NCBI GenBank assembly: GCA_013359345.1
Contig: JABWCA010000010.1
Location: 1 to 35,971 of the forward strand
Direction: 5' to 3'
DNA length: 35,971 bases
DNA from: Ignavibacteriaceae bacterium
Lineage (GTDB): Bacteria > Bacteroidota > Ignavibacteria > Ignavibacteriales > Ignavibacteriaceae
The translations under genes and the position numbers were made by a program. Positions 7,674-17,352 of this stretch are shown here, one piece after another. Under the pieces are notes generated by a model. It saw only the letters and a list, made by a program, of their open reading frames with translations. It was not told where the DNA came from and searched no databases. The stretch's first letter is position 1, and every line of letters starts with the position of its first letter.

Positions 7674-8797
7674 ACAGCCTCTGCCTTCCACGCTGTTTTG
7701 TTCTTCTGCGCCTCTCTTGAAGCATTTCTGAACCCGATGCTCATAAGTATTCCCGTCATTGCACAAAGAATGACAAGCGATGTGCCGCCGTGGCTTATAA
7801 ACGGCAGGGGAAGGCCCGTTGTGGGTGCCATTCCCGTTGCAACCGAAACATTCACAAAACCATAGACAATGATTGAAAGCGTTATTGCCATGCCTGCAAG
7901 CTTGCCGAACTTATCCTCCGCATTTTTGGAGATCAGGAGGCCGAACACAAATATTGCTATATATAGCAGAAGCACCGCAAGCGCGCCAACAAGTCCTGTT
8001 TCCTCACCCAGAATTGCGTATATAAAATCTCCGTAGGCTTCAGGGAGAAAAAGGTTTCTCTGGTTGCTTGATCCCAGCCCCACTCCCGTTATTCCACCGC
8101 TTCCCATTGCATAGACCGACTGCTGCACCTGTGTGTTAGGGAACTTATCACCCATAAAAGACTCCATATAGGTCATCACTCTCACCTGAGCATGGGGTTT
8201 TATAACGATAGCCAGCAAAAACACAATCACTCCGGCAGCGGCAATGCCTGCAAAGTATCTCATCGGGATACCGGCCAGAAACAATATTGTCAGGCCAATA
8301 AGAATTATCAGCGATGCATTGCTCACGTTAGGCAGCATCACAACCAGAACCGCCGTTCCCATGATCCATCCCAGGGGTATCAGGAGATTCTTTTTCATAT
8401 CTTCAGGTTCATCGGCATACTTCTGCATCAAGTTGGCCAGATGGAGAAATAAAGCGTATTTGGCTATCTCAACAGGCATGAAAGAGAAACCCATTATACT
8501 GATTGATCTCTGCGCTCCTTTTATCTGATCGCCAACAAATGGGGTGATCAGAACAAGAAACAGCGCAGCAAAAAGAGCCGGCTTTGTAAACTTCATCCAG
8601 TAACGGTAATCTATAATGCTGAAAATCACCAGCACGATAATCCCGATTAACGCTTTTGAAATATGCGAGCTGAAAAGGGCAAACTGGTTGTTATGCTTAA
8701 CAATACTGAACGTACTGCTCGCGCTCATCACCACCGATGACCCGATGATGATCAGTATTATCGTCGCAAAAAATATAATTATGGGATATTTCTTCAT
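7670..8797 (-). CDS. ftsW: FtsW, septal lipid II polymerase (SEDS family)
   Basis: This polytopic membrane protein of 375 aa belongs to the SEDS family; FtsW polymerises glycan strands together with its class B PBP partner, here FtsI. About ten hydrophobic segments can be seen. Family motifs include 'KGAQRSISIMGFSFMPVEIAKYALFLHLA' in the middle (about residues 112-140), with the region 'QPSE'-like as 'MPVE', and the C-terminal signature 'VATGMAPTTGLPLPFISHGGTSL' (about 320-342). RodA is the main alternative, but the position between murD and murG identifies FtsW. It overlaps murD and murG by ATGA at both ends. Confidence 0.94.
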   Translation of the reverse strand: MKKYPIIIFFATIILIIIGSSVVMSASSTFSIVKHNNQFALFSSHISKALIGIIVLVIFSIIDYRYWMKFTKPALFAALFLVLITPFVGDQIKGAQRSISIMGFSFMPVEIAKYALFLHLANLMQKYADEPEDMKKNLLIPLGWIMGTAVLVVMLPNVSNASLIILIGLTILFLAGIPMRYFAGIAAAGVIVFLLAIVIKPHAQVRVMTYMESFMGDKFPNTQVQQSVYAMGSGGITGVGLGSSNQRNLFLPEAYGDFIYAILGEETGLVGALAVLLLYIAIFVFGLLISKNAEDKFGKLAGMAITLSIIVYGFVNVSVATGMAPTTGLPLPFISHGGTSLVILCAMTGILMSIGFRNASREAQKNKTAWKAEAV

Positions 8798-10149
8798 CCT
8801 GCTGTCTTTTTAACCAGTTCCTTGAACACTTTGCCTCTGTGCTCATAGCTGTTGAACATATCAAAACTTGCACATGCCGGCGAGAGCATTACAATCTCAC
8901 CTTTTGATGCTTCCTGATGTCCTTTTTTGACGCATTCTTCAAGATCGGCGCATATTTCAACAGGCACCACATCTTTGAAGAAATCATAAACTTTATCTCT
9001 TGATGAGCCAATGGCGTAAATCTTTTTCACATTCTTTTTCACAGGCTCAAGTATCCTGTTGTAATCATTTCCCTTATCCTTACCGCCGAGTATCAGATAG
9101 ATGGGTGCTTCAAAGCTTCTGAGTGCGTACCATACGGAATCAACGTTTGTTGCCTTTGAGTCATTTATATAAATTATTCCGTCTTTGCTTTCAACACGCT
9201 CAATCCGGTGCTCAACTCCGGGGAAATTTTTAAGACCTGCCTTAAGGTCTTTTTCCGGTAATCCGTAATCGGCAAGCAGTCTCATCACCGCAAGAATGTT
9301 CGCATAATTGTGCTCACCTATGAGAGATACTTCTTTAACAGGCACTTTATAAATTGTCCTGCCGTCAATTCTGGCAATCAGTTTTCCGGCTTTGAGGTAT
9401 GCTCCGTCCTGAAGCTCCTCTTTCAGCGAGAAATATGATATTCTTCCGTTGCTCCAGTATCTGTACTCGCCGAACACAGGATCATCGTAATTAAGAACTG
9501 TAAGGTCACCAGTGTCATGGTTCTCAAAAATCCTGTATTTTGCCTTAACATAGTTTTCAAAATTATTGCCGTACCTGTCCAGATGATCGGGAGTGATATT
9601 CAGTATGGTTGCATACTTCGGCTTGAACTCTTCAATGTTATCAAGCTGGAAGCTCGATACCTCAAGTGATACGGGTTCCCCTTTTTTGATTTCCTTAACC
9701 ACATCAGAGAATCCGAGTCCTATATTACCTGCAGCCCGGCATTTAATTCCGGCGTTGTTAAAAATATGGGCAATCAGTGATGTAACGGTGGTTTTGCCGT
9801 TCGTGCCGGTGATTGCAAAAATATCCCCTTTGTTAAAATGTGCCGCAAATTCAATTTCACTTATAATTTTAATTCCTTTTTCCCTGGCAGCTGCAATAAC
9901 AGGTGCCTCATCAGGAATGCCCGGGCTTTTAATGATGATGTCTGAATCAAACACCCTCTCTGAGTTAACACCGGTTTCAAATTCAACAGAATTGGCTTTC
10001 AGAATCTTAATCTGATCAGCAAGCTTAGTCTCGTCCTGAAGATCACTGACAAACGGTACCGCGCCTGCCTCTTTTGCGAGCAGTGCTGCGGGAACCCCGC
10101 TTCTTCCGGCGCCTAAAATCGTGATCTTTTTTCCTGAGAACTTTTTCAT
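8794..10149 (-). CDS. murD: UDP-MurNAc-L-Ala--D-glutamate ligase MurD
   Basis: MurD adds D-Glu to UDP-MurNAc-L-Ala in the cytoplasm. In the 451-aa protein the N-terminal 'ILGAGRSGVPAA' (residues 11-22) is the UMP-binding loop, 'GTNGKTTVTSL' (115-125) is the ATP P-loop, 'LEVSSFQLD' (about 182-190) is the conserved Mur-ligase segment, and 'NDSKATN' (about 328-334) with 'GGKDKGNDY' (about 354-362) are C-terminal domain signatures typical of MurD. The start ATG overlaps the mraY stop by one base (TAATG), and its own stop overlaps the ftsW start (ATGA). Confidence 0.97.
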   Translation of the reverse strand: MKKFSGKKITILGAGRSGVPAALLAKEAGAVPFVSDLQDETKLADQIKILKANSVEFETGVNSERVFDSDIIIKSPGIPDEAPVIAAAREKGIKIISEIEFAAHFNKGDIFAITGTNGKTTVTSLIAHIFNNAGIKCRAAGNIGLGFSDVVKEIKKGEPVSLEVSSFQLDNIEEFKPKYATILNITPDHLDRYGNNFENYVKAKYRIFENHDTGDLTVLNYDDPVFGEYRYWSNGRISYFSLKEELQDGAYLKAGKLIARIDGRTIYKVPVKEVSLIGEHNYANILAVMRLLADYGLPEKDLKAGLKNFPGVEHRIERVESKDGIIYINDSKATNVDSVWYALRSFEAPIYLILGGKDKGNDYNRILEPVKKNVKKIYAIGSSRDKVYDFFKDVVPVEICADLEECVKKGHQEASKGEIVMLSPACASFDMFNSYEHRGKVFKELVKKTAG

Positions 10150-11258
10150 TATCTCACCTTGAATGAGGTTAAACTTACTATGGCCAGAATTATGGCGATG
10201 ATATAGAAACGGACCACTATCTTGGGCTCAAGCCATCCCTTCATTTCAAAGTGATGGTGAATCGGGGCCATTTTGAATACGCGTCTCCCCTCTCCGTATT
10301 TTTTCTTCGTGTACTTGAAATAGGTTGTCTGAATAATCACTGATACTGTTTCCATGAAGAAAACACCTCCGAGCACGGGGAGCAGCAGCTCTTTCTTAAT
10401 CAGTATGCTGATAATGCCAAGTGCACCGCCAAGCGCCAGTGAACCGGTATCACCCATGAAGACCTGAGCAGGATAAAAATTGAACCAGAGGAATCCCAGC
10501 CCTGCGCCTATGAGCGCCGCAATGAACACGGTGAGTTCTCCCGAGCCGGGCATATAGAGAATGTTCAGATAGTCTGAATAGATTGAGTTACCTGTCACAT
10601 AGGCAATTATTGCGAGCGCAAGCATCGCAATGATGATGAGCCCCATGGCCAGACCGTCAAGTCCGTCGCTGAGATTAACCGCATTTGATGTGGCAGTTAT
10701 TATAAAAATGACCATCGGAATGTAGAGGTACGAAAAATCAAAATTCAGATCCTTGAAAAAGGGAAGTGTTGTAAGTGAATTCACATCGGCAAACTGAGGT
10801 GAGAAGTAAATCACCGATCCCACAAACAAGCCAACAAAAAACTGTCCGAGCAGCTTGTAACGGGCAATCAGCCCTTTGGGATATTTTTTTACAACTTTCA
10901 GATAGTCATCAAGGAATCCCACACCAAAAAGCCCGAGTGTGCCAACCAGCAGCACAACTATATAAATACTCATCAGATCACCCCATAAAAGCACAGGTAT
11001 AACCACCGAGGTGATTATAATGATGCCACCCATTGTGGGAGTGCCTGCCTTGATCTTATGACTCTGGGGACCGACATCCTTGATCTTTTCACCGATCTGA
11101 TGCTTCTGCAGCATCTTAATGATTTTGGGGCCGAAATACATCGATAAAAAAAGACCGGTGATTGCAGCAAGCGCTGATCTTACGGTAAGAAAACGGAAAA
11201 TATCAAACCCCGGAGGATTAAATACTTTATTTATATACTCGAACAGGTAGTAAAGCAT
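10149..11258 (-). CDS. mraY: MraY, phospho-MurNAc-pentapeptide transferase
   Basis: MraY moves phospho-MurNAc-pentapeptide from UDP to undecaprenyl phosphate, forming lipid I in the inner membrane. The 369-aa protein has about ten membrane helices. Conserved polar motifs are present: 'HKIKAGTPTMGG' (67-78), the Asp pair in 'GFLDDYLK' (D117, D118), 'NAVNLSDGLDGLA' (about 193-205), 'FMGDTGSLALGG' (about 268-279) and the histidine cluster 'PIHHHFEMKGW' (about 333-343). These include the metal- and nucleotide-binding residues of the family. The ATG is 3 nt after the murF stop. Confidence 0.98.
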   Translation of the reverse strand: MLYYLFEYINKVFNPPGFDIFRFLTVRSALAAITGLFLSMYFGPKIIKMLQKHQIGEKIKDVGPQSHKIKAGTPTMGGIIIITSVVIPVLLWGDLMSIYIVVLLVGTLGLFGVGFLDDYLKVVKKYPKGLIARYKLLGQFFVGLFVGSVIYFSPQFADVNSLTTLPFFKDLNFDFSYLYIPMVIFIITATSNAVNLSDGLDGLAMGLIIIAMLALAIIAYVTGNSIYSDYLNILYMPGSGELTVFIAALIGAGLGFLWFNFYPAQVFMGDTGSLALGGALGIISILIKKELLLPVLGGVFFMETVSVIIQTTYFKYTKKKYGEGRRVFKMAPIHHHFEMKGWLEPKIVVRFYIIAIILAIVSLTSFKVR

Positions 11259-11261
11259 ACT

Positions 11262-12641
11262 CTATCTGTTTCCTCTCTCTATTAAAACTTTTACGATCTC
11301 TTCCATTTTCATGCCCCTGGAACCCTTAACGAGAACTATTGAATCGCTGAGTTCTTCATTCATAAGTGATTCAGCCAGCTTGCCTTTTTCCTCAAAATGC
11401 TCATTGCTGATTTTGAGCGGGCTGAGTTTTTCAGCAAGATGCTTCATATTCTCTCCGGTAAGGAAAACCTTCTCAAATCCGTTCTGTTTCAGATGTTTTG
11501 CAAGAGAGATATGCATTTCAACCGCATTTTCACCGAGTTCAAACATATCACCCAGAACCGCAATTCTTCTTGATCTTGTTTTGTCTTTACCGAGGTAATC
11601 AAACGCAGCCTTCATTGAATCGGGGTTGGCGTTATAAGTGTCATCAACAACGCTGAATTCACCTGCTTCAATCCTGTTAAGCCTTCCTTTTGCAGGCTTT
11701 ATGCTTGCTGCTGCAGCAATAATTTCCTGGGGCGTGAGACCGCATTCCATTGCTATGGCAATAGCAGCAAGCATATTTTTTGCATTATTTTCTCCCGGAA
11801 GCGGCACTATCACATCAAATTTACCCGCAGGCGAACTGATATTGAGTATGGTTTTCACATCATTTGTAAAACCCATAATATTACCTTTGTAATCTGCATC
11901 CGTTGTAAAAGAAAAAGTCTTTACCCGGCTGTATTTTGCACTGAGGGGTGCCAGCAGCGGATCATCCTGATTAATAAAAACTGTACCGTAATTTGCCTCT
12001 GTCGCTTTAAGCAGTGCTTCCTTTTCTTTCCTTACACCCTGCCTGTTTATAAGATATTCAAGGTGCGAGTCACCAATATTCAGTATCACACCGTAATCCG
12101 GAACTGCTATTCCGGCAGAGTATTCAATCTCACCGAAGTGATTTGTACCTATCTCCAGGATCAGATACTGGGTATCAGCCGGAGCCGAAAGGATTGTGAG
12201 CGGCACACCTATATGATTGTTGTTATTTGCTCCCGTGGCGTAAGTTTTATATTTAGAGCTGAAAAGGCTGTACAATATCTCTTTTGTTGATGTCTTTCCG
12301 TTGGAACCTGTAAGAGAAACAACCCTGAATTTTTTATGCTTTCTGTAAATTCTCCCGATCTCGCCGTAAGCTTTGATTGTATCAGGGGCAGAAAGAACGG
12401 TTATGCCGGCATCCAGAAATTCATCAGTTCTTTCAGTGTTTACCAGAATCGCTTTTACACCTGCTTTTATCACCGCGGGAATGAAATCATGACCGTCGTA
12501 TTTTTCGCCTTTAATTGCAACAAACAGAGAGCCGGGATCTGCCTTTCGTGAATCAGTTGAGACTGAACTCAGCACGGTATCCGCAGAACCGGTGTTAATG
12601 GTAATCAGGTGAGATGAAAGCAGATCACTGATTTTCAGCAT
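11262..12641 (-). CDS. murF: MurF, D-Ala-D-Ala adding ligase
   Basis: MurF attaches the D-Ala-D-Ala dipeptide to the UDP-MurNAc tripeptide, the last cytoplasmic precursor step. The 459-aa protein carries the N-terminal 'VSTDSRKADPGSLFVAIKG' region shared with MurE, the P-loop 'TGSNGKTST' (111-119), 'EIGTNHFGEI' (about 165-174, the MurF form of the conserved acidic motif) and 'VDDTYNANPDSMKAA' (about 310-324), a MurF hallmark. The start ATG lies 17 nt inside the end of murE, so the genes overlap. Neither ddl nor alr is present in the window to supply the dipeptide. Confidence 0.97.
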   Translation of the reverse strand: MLKISDLLSSHLITINTGSADTVLSSVSTDSRKADPGSLFVAIKGEKYDGHDFIPAVIKAGVKAILVNTERTDEFLDAGITVLSAPDTIKAYGEIGRIYRKHKKFRVVSLTGSNGKTSTKEILYSLFSSKYKTYATGANNNNHIGVPLTILSAPADTQYLILEIGTNHFGEIEYSAGIAVPDYGVILNIGDSHLEYLINRQGVRKEKEALLKATEANYGTVFINQDDPLLAPLSAKYSRVKTFSFTTDADYKGNIMGFTNDVKTILNISSPAGKFDVIVPLPGENNAKNMLAAIAIAMECGLTPQEIIAAAASIKPAKGRLNRIEAGEFSVVDDTYNANPDSMKAAFDYLGKDKTRSRRIAVLGDMFELGENAVEMHISLAKHLKQNGFEKVFLTGENMKHLAEKLSPLKISNEHFEEKGKLAESLMNEELSDSIVLVKGSRGMKMEEIVKVLIERGNR

Positions 12642-14112
12642 TTTCCGTTACTCCTAAATATTCTGCTGCCAGTTCCCTGTCAGATAAATGTGATTTAACA
12701 CCATTGATAATGAGATAATCTTCATGCCCCTTGCCGGCCAGCAGTATAACTGAGCCATCCGGGCTTTCAAGAATTGCTTTTTTAACAGCGGCTGCTCTTT
12801 CGGGCTCAATTTCATAATTGCCGGTGCTTATTCCTTTAAGAATGTCGCTTATTATCGCCATCGGGTCTTCATACCGGGGGTTATCGCTTGTAACAATAAC
12901 ATGGTTGCTTAATTCTGCTGCTATTCTTCCCATCACGGGTCTTTTAAATGTATCTCTGTTGCCCCCGCACCCGAACACGGTAACCAGATTTTCATCAGGT
13001 GAAATTCTCCTGATACTTTTAAGAACCTGCTCAAGACTGCTGGGATTGTGGGCATAATCTATAATAACTTTTTTCTTCCCGTTGGTCAGAATTTCAAACC
13101 TCCCGGGTACCTGATCAGCATTCTTTATTGCGCCTCTCACCATTGAGCTTTCAAGACCTGAGTTCACGCCTGAAAGGTATGCAACGGTTGAATTAAACGC
13201 GTTGAACTCACCTTTTAAAGCAGTGCTTATTTTTACGCTGTCATCTGCTGTGGTAAGAGTGAATTCTGTTCCTGTGAAACTTATATCAATGTCTTTAATC
13301 CTGTAATCTGCATTCGCTCCGGTGCCGTATGTCACCACTCCGGCTTTGCAGTCTTTAACCATGAACATACCGTAAGCATCATCACAGTTAACTATTGCCC
13401 TGGCATCAGCTTTGAGGCTGTCAAAGAGTATTTTTTTTGCAGCGGCATACTCATCCATTGTCTTATGGAAATCAAGATGTTCAGGCGCCAGATTTGTGAA
13501 AACTGCAATGTCAAAATCAAGCAGGGCAACTCTTTTCATAAAAAGCGAATGAGAAGAGACCTCCATAACGCAGGCTTCGCACCCGGCATCAGCCATTCTG
13601 CTTATGAGCCTGTTAAGTTCGTTTGCTTCAGGCGTGGTGAATTCCGTTGGAACCACTTCACTCCCTATCATATTCTGTATGGTGCCTATTAACCCGGTCT
13701 TTATTCCGGCCTGCTCCAGAACCGATTTAATCATAAAAGTTGAGGTTGTCTTCCCCTTTGTACCTGTAACGCCTATCAGTTTCAGTCTTCGCGAGGGATT
13801 TCCGTAATATGCATCGGAAAGCTGAGCCAGCGCAAATCTTGAGTCACTTACAATTATTTTAGCCTGACCGCTTCTCCTGAACATTTCATCAGGTATCGAA
13901 TCTTTGTCTTCAACCACAACCGCAATTGCACCCTTGCTCAGTGCATCAGATATATATTTATGCCCGTCGGTTTGCAGTCCCCTGATCGCAACAAAGACTG
14001 AATCCTTGACAACTTCACGTGAGTTGTGAAATATACCCGTGACCGGTTTTGTGAGAACATCGCCGGTTACTTTCACAGCATAAACATGGTTGATTAATTC
14101 ACTCAGAAACAT
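12625..14112 (-). CDS. murE: MurE, meso-diaminopimelate-adding ligase
   Basis: MurE adds the third stem-peptide residue. In this 495-aa protein the P-loop is 'GVTGTKGKTTS' (114-124), the carbamylated-lysine region follows 'EVSSHSLFMKRV' (about 198-209), and the amino-acid specificity loop reads DNPR (residues 410-413). DNPR is the known marker of meso-DAP-specific enzymes, whereas lysine-adding MurE proteins have other residues at the Arg position. The peptidoglycan is therefore predicted to be DAP-type. The start overlaps the ftsI stop by one base (TGATG) and its end overlaps murF by 17 nt. Confidence 0.97.
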   Translation of the reverse strand: MFLSELINHVYAVKVTGDVLTKPVTGIFHNSREVVKDSVFVAIRGLQTDGHKYISDALSKGAIAVVVEDKDSIPDEMFRRSGQAKIIVSDSRFALAQLSDAYYGNPSRRLKLIGVTGTKGKTTSTFMIKSVLEQAGIKTGLIGTIQNMIGSEVVPTEFTTPEANELNRLISRMADAGCEACVMEVSSHSLFMKRVALLDFDIAVFTNLAPEHLDFHKTMDEYAAAKKILFDSLKADARAIVNCDDAYGMFMVKDCKAGVVTYGTGANADYRIKDIDISFTGTEFTLTTADDSVKISTALKGEFNAFNSTVAYLSGVNSGLESSMVRGAIKNADQVPGRFEILTNGKKKVIIDYAHNPSSLEQVLKSIRRISPDENLVTVFGCGGNRDTFKRPVMGRIAAELSNHVIVTSDNPRYEDPMAIISDILKGISTGNYEIEPERAAAVKKAILESPDGSVILLAGKGHEDYLIINGVKSHLSDRELAAEYLGVTENAENQ

Positions 14113-16115
14113 CAGTACAGATTAACTCCCATTAATTTTGACTCCTGGGCTTTGATTTCACACACCGCCTTACCATTGATTTTTGTGCCGGGCGGAATTG
14201 ACTGCGAATATATTTTTCCGCTGCCTTCAACAACGTAACTGACACCTATTGTATTTAAAACTTTAATAGCCTCTCTGAGAGAGACGCCCTTAAGATTGGG
14301 CATTTTTCCCGGTGTGACCGACTGTGTGCTTATGCGTCTCGGTTCAAGGGCAAACTGCACTTTTATTGAATCAGGCAGAATGCCTTTATCTCTCAGCGTA
14401 TCGGTTTCGGGATCTTTTCTGATTTTTATTTTATCTCTGTATTCTGCAAACTGTTCATCAATATGAATTATTCTCTGTGCCACGCCTTTGAATATGGGGG
14501 CCGCAACATCACCGCCGTAGTAACTCTTTGATGCCGGTGAATGTACCACCACCAGTATTATATATTCCGGTTTTTCAATCGGGAAAGCACCGATAAATGA
14601 TGAGTTATATTTTTCTTTTGAATACTCACCGTCAACAATTTTTCTTGATGTGCCTGTTTTGCCGCCAACAAGTCCGAACCCCAGCGAACCTTTTTTGCCG
14701 GTGCCGTTTTCAACTGCTTCAAGAAGAAATTTTCTCATTATTTCTGAAGTTGCAGGGCTGATTGGGTTTCTGATCAGCTTAGGCTCATTTTTCCTCACAA
14801 GAGAGCCGCCAGGTGAAACAACTTCTTTAATGATATACGGCTGATAGAGATTTCCGCCGTTTACTATTGCCGCATAAGCTGCTATAAGCTGAATGGGGGT
14901 TACCGCAACCTCATAACCGTAAGACATACTTGATTTTGTGAGCTTGCTCCACTCTGAAGGCATTTTGAGTGAACCCTTCACTTCGCCTCTGAGTCCCACG
15001 TTTGTGATATTTCCGAAACCGAAAGAACGGGTGTATTTATAAAAATCTTCATTGTTAACCCGCTCTGAAAGCTTTGACATCCCGATGTTTGATGAAACGG
15101 CAAACACTTTTTCAACTGTGATATTACCTTCGCCGTGGGAGTCGCTTATATAAACCCCGTTAAATTTATACCTTCCGTTTTCCGCGTATATCACCTCATC
15201 AGGGCTGCAGACTTTTCTGTCAAGGTAAGTCGCCATTGCAATCCCCTTAAAGGTGGAGCCGGGTTCGTAAACGTCGGTGATAGCCTTGTTTTTACGGATA
15301 TCGGGATCAAAATCTCCGGGTCTGGCAGGATCATAATCAGGAACACTCGCCATTGCCAGCACTTCTCCGGTATTGGGATCCATCACAATACCCACTGCAT
15401 GGTCAGCTTTGCTCTCATCCACCCCTTTTTTCAGTTCGGTTTCAAGAGCGTACTGGATTTCCTTGTCTATCGTCAGAACAATATTGTCTCCGGGAGATGG
15501 ATAAACGGTTGCATCTTCAACCAGCGAAATCATATTGCCCTGAGCATCTCTTAAAAATGTCTTTTTGCCGGGCATTCCTTTCAGATCATCATTTGCCGAA
15601 AGTTCGACCCCCTCTGCACCCTCATACTCCCCGTTAACAAAACCCAGCAGGTTTGACGCCAGTGTCTGATACTGATAAATCCTCGTGGGATCCTCCTTAA
15701 TCACAAGTCCGTCAATCACGAGGCTTCTGAGCGCGGCAGCTTTTTCTGAGCTGACTTTCTTTTCAAGGCTGATAAACTTTTTACCCGATCTGATCAGATT
15801 CAGATAGTAATCAAAATCTTTTCCGAGGTTCTTTTCAAACACTCTGGCAATCACACTGTCTTTTTTGTATTTGATTGCAAGGCGTGTATCAACAAAAAAT
15901 GAAACATCCCTCTGATTGAAAACAAGCAGAGTGTTATTCCGGTCAAAGATTGAACCGCGCTGTGTGGGTATCTCTTCGGTGCCGTACTGCTGCCGCTTCG
16001 CAAAAAATGAATACTCCTCAGCCTTGACAACATGAATGTTGATTAACCTGACCACCAGGAAAATGAAAAAAATCAGCAGAGCAACCGAAACTGTCATCAT
16101 GCGGCCGAAACTCAT
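14112..16115 (-). CDS. ftsI: FtsI-type class B penicillin-binding protein with PASTA domain
   Basis: This 667-aa septal transpeptidase cross-links new peptidoglycan at the division site. An N-terminal membrane helix (about residues 8-28) is followed by the PBP dimerisation domain ('RGSIFDRN' around 54-61). The transpeptidase domain holds nucleophile Ser287 in 'GSTFKG', the second motif SSN at 341-343, and KTG at 486-488. A C-terminal PASTA-like domain ('MPNLKGVSLREAIKVLN', about 600 to the end) is present; PASTA is usual in Gram-positive PBP2x and in the Bacteroidota/Chlorobi FtsI but absent from E. coli FtsI. It is joined by ATGA to ftsL and by TGATG to murE. It pairs functionally with FtsW. 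Confidence 0.96.
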   Translation of the reverse strand: MSFGRMMTVSVALLIFFIFLVVRLINIHVVKAEEYSFFAKRQQYGTEEIPTQRGSIFDRNNTLLVFNQRDVSFFVDTRLAIKYKKDSVIARVFEKNLGKDFDYYLNLIRSGKKFISLEKKVSSEKAAALRSLVIDGLVIKEDPTRIYQYQTLASNLLGFVNGEYEGAEGVELSANDDLKGMPGKKTFLRDAQGNMISLVEDATVYPSPGDNIVLTIDKEIQYALETELKKGVDESKADHAVGIVMDPNTGEVLAMASVPDYDPARPGDFDPDIRKNKAITDVYEPGSTFKGIAMATYLDRKVCSPDEVIYAENGRYKFNGVYISDSHGEGNITVEKVFAVSSNIGMSKLSERVNNEDFYKYTRSFGFGNITNVGLRGEVKGSLKMPSEWSKLTKSSMSYGYEVAVTPIQLIAAYAAIVNGGNLYQPYIIKEVVSPGGSLVRKNEPKLIRNPISPATSEIMRKFLLEAVENGTGKKGSLGFGLVGGKTGTSRKIVDGEYSKEKYNSSFIGAFPIEKPEYIILVVVHSPASKSYYGGDVAAPIFKGVAQRIIHIDEQFAEYRDKIKIRKDPETDTLRDKGILPDSIKVQFALEPRRISTQSVTPGKMPNLKGVSLREAIKVLNTIGVSYVVEGSGKIYSQSIPPGTKINGKAVCEIKAQESKLMGVNLY

Positions 16116-16432
16116 TTGCCGCTCAGATATTTTTCAAGTTCATAAATTTTGCTTTTTTGTATTCTGATCACTTTTGACGGGGAATTGTTTTCTTCAAGCC
16201 CGAGCTCTGATACGGCAAATGGAATCACATTATCACGTGATGCCAGCTCCTGATATCTTGCCCAGTAATACACCCGTTTATCTTTGAGTTTAACTATCTC
16301 TTCTTTCAGAGCTTCGCTTTCGCGGTAAAGTTTATTCATGCTCAGATTAACGGTAACATAAGTCATTACAAAAGAAAACAGCACCACTGCTGCTGCCAGC
16401 AAAAGTCCGATCTGTTTTTTGTATGACTTCAT
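16112..16432 (-). CDS. ftsL: cell division protein FtsL
   Basis: This is a small (106 aa) bitopic protein with a short basic N-terminus, one membrane helix (about residues 8-29) and a periplasmic coiled coil ('MNKLYRESEALKEEIVKLK' and onward to about 75). That is the layout of FtsL, which works with FtsQ and FtsB to activate FtsWI. FtsL sequences diverge strongly; the call rests mainly on architecture and on its place between rsmH and ftsI. It overlaps both neighbours by ATGA. The end is a Lys/Ile/Glu-rich segment of unknown role. Confidence 0.88.
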   Translation of the reverse strand: MKSYKKQIGLLLAAAVVLFSFVMTYVTVNLSMNKLYRESEALKEEIVKLKDKRVYYWARYQELASRDNVIPFAVSELGLEENNSPSKVIRIQKSKIYELEKYLSGK

Positions 16433-17352
16433 AATTTTTCCGATACTCTGAGTTTAGCGCTTCTTGCTCTGTTATTAAAACTTATCTCTTCTGAAGAAGG
16501 CACAAGCGGTTTTCTTACAACAGCTTTCATCACCGGTTTACGGCCGCAGACACACACCGGAAATGACGGGGGGCAGATACATCCTTTTTCTGCATTTCTG
16601 AAGACTTCCTTAACTATTCTGTCTTCCAGAGAGTGATATGTAAGTATTGCTATCCTTCCGCCCGGAGCCAGGAGATCCACGCTTTTTCCGAGAAACTCTC
16701 TTAAAACACCGAGCTCGTCATTAACGAGTATTCTGAATGCCTGAAAAACCCTTGATAGCCTTTTAAATAAGTAATTAGGCGGAGTGATTTCTTCAATCAC
16801 CTCAGCCAGTGCAGTAGTTGTCGTGATTTTTTTTACTGTTCGTTTTGCAATTATTGCACGCGCAACTTTTTTTGCGTCATGCTCTTCTCCGTACTCCCTG
16901 AGAATCTGAATTATTTCACCTTCATCCATACTGTTAATGAAATAAGAAGCAGGTTTCCCCAGCTTTTTATTCATTCTCATATCAAGATCTGACTCAGCCC
17001 TGTACGTGAATCCTGCATCGGATGAATCAAGCTGATATGAGGATACCCCAAGATCCGCAAAAATCCCCGTGAAAGAGTCCAGACCTTCCAGAATTGCAAT
17101 TTTGTCTATATGAGTGAAGTTCAGGTCGTAAATTCTGATTCTTGAATCCCCTGCGAACTTTTCGGAAGTGTATTTTTTTGCAGTATCGTCAGAATCAGTT
17201 CCGATATAGAGAGCGTCTTTGTTCAGTTCAGGTAAAAATTTTTCCAGATGACCGCCAAACCCGACGGTTCCGTCAAAATATGCCCCGCTTCGTTCCGTAA
17301 TCAGGAAATCCCTGCATTCTTTCCACATCACCGGAACGTGTATTTGCGTCAT
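16429..17352 (-). CDS. rsmH: 16S rRNA m4C1402 methyltransferase RsmH
   Basis: RsmH (formerly MraW) methylates N4 of cytidine 1402 in 16S rRNA using S-adenosylmethionine. The 307-aa protein begins 'HVPVMWKE' and then shows the SAM-binding 'YFDGTVGFGGH' (about residues 24-34). Further family motifs are 'GIFADLGVSSYQLD' (about 94-107), 'GFTYRAESDLDMRM' (about 112-125), 'VFQAFRILVNDEL' (about 201-213) and 'ILTYHSLEDRIVK' (about 235-247). The C-terminal half has a 'CICPPSFPVCVCG' Cys-rich stretch, also common in the family. It overlaps mraZ and ftsL by ATGA. Confidence 0.97.
   Translation of the reverse strand: MTQIHVPVMWKECRDFLITERSGAYFDGTVGFGGHLEKFLPELNKDALYIGTDSDDTAKKYTSEKFAGDSRIRIYDLNFTHIDKIAILEGLDSFTGIFADLGVSSYQLDSSDAGFTYRAESDLDMRMNKKLGKPASYFINSMDEGEIIQILREYGEEHDAKKVARAIIAKRTVKKITTTTALAEVIEEITPPNYLFKRLSRVFQAFRILVNDELGVLREFLGKSVDLLAPGGRIAILTYHSLEDRIVKEVFRNAEKGCICPPSFPVCVCGRKPVMKAVVRKPLVPSSEEISFNNRARSAKLRVSEKL

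Noticed and set aside
7674-7766. A longer N-terminus for MurG
   Set aside because: The extension lies inside ftsW, has no homology to MurG, and the ATGA overlap with ftsW marks the shorter start.
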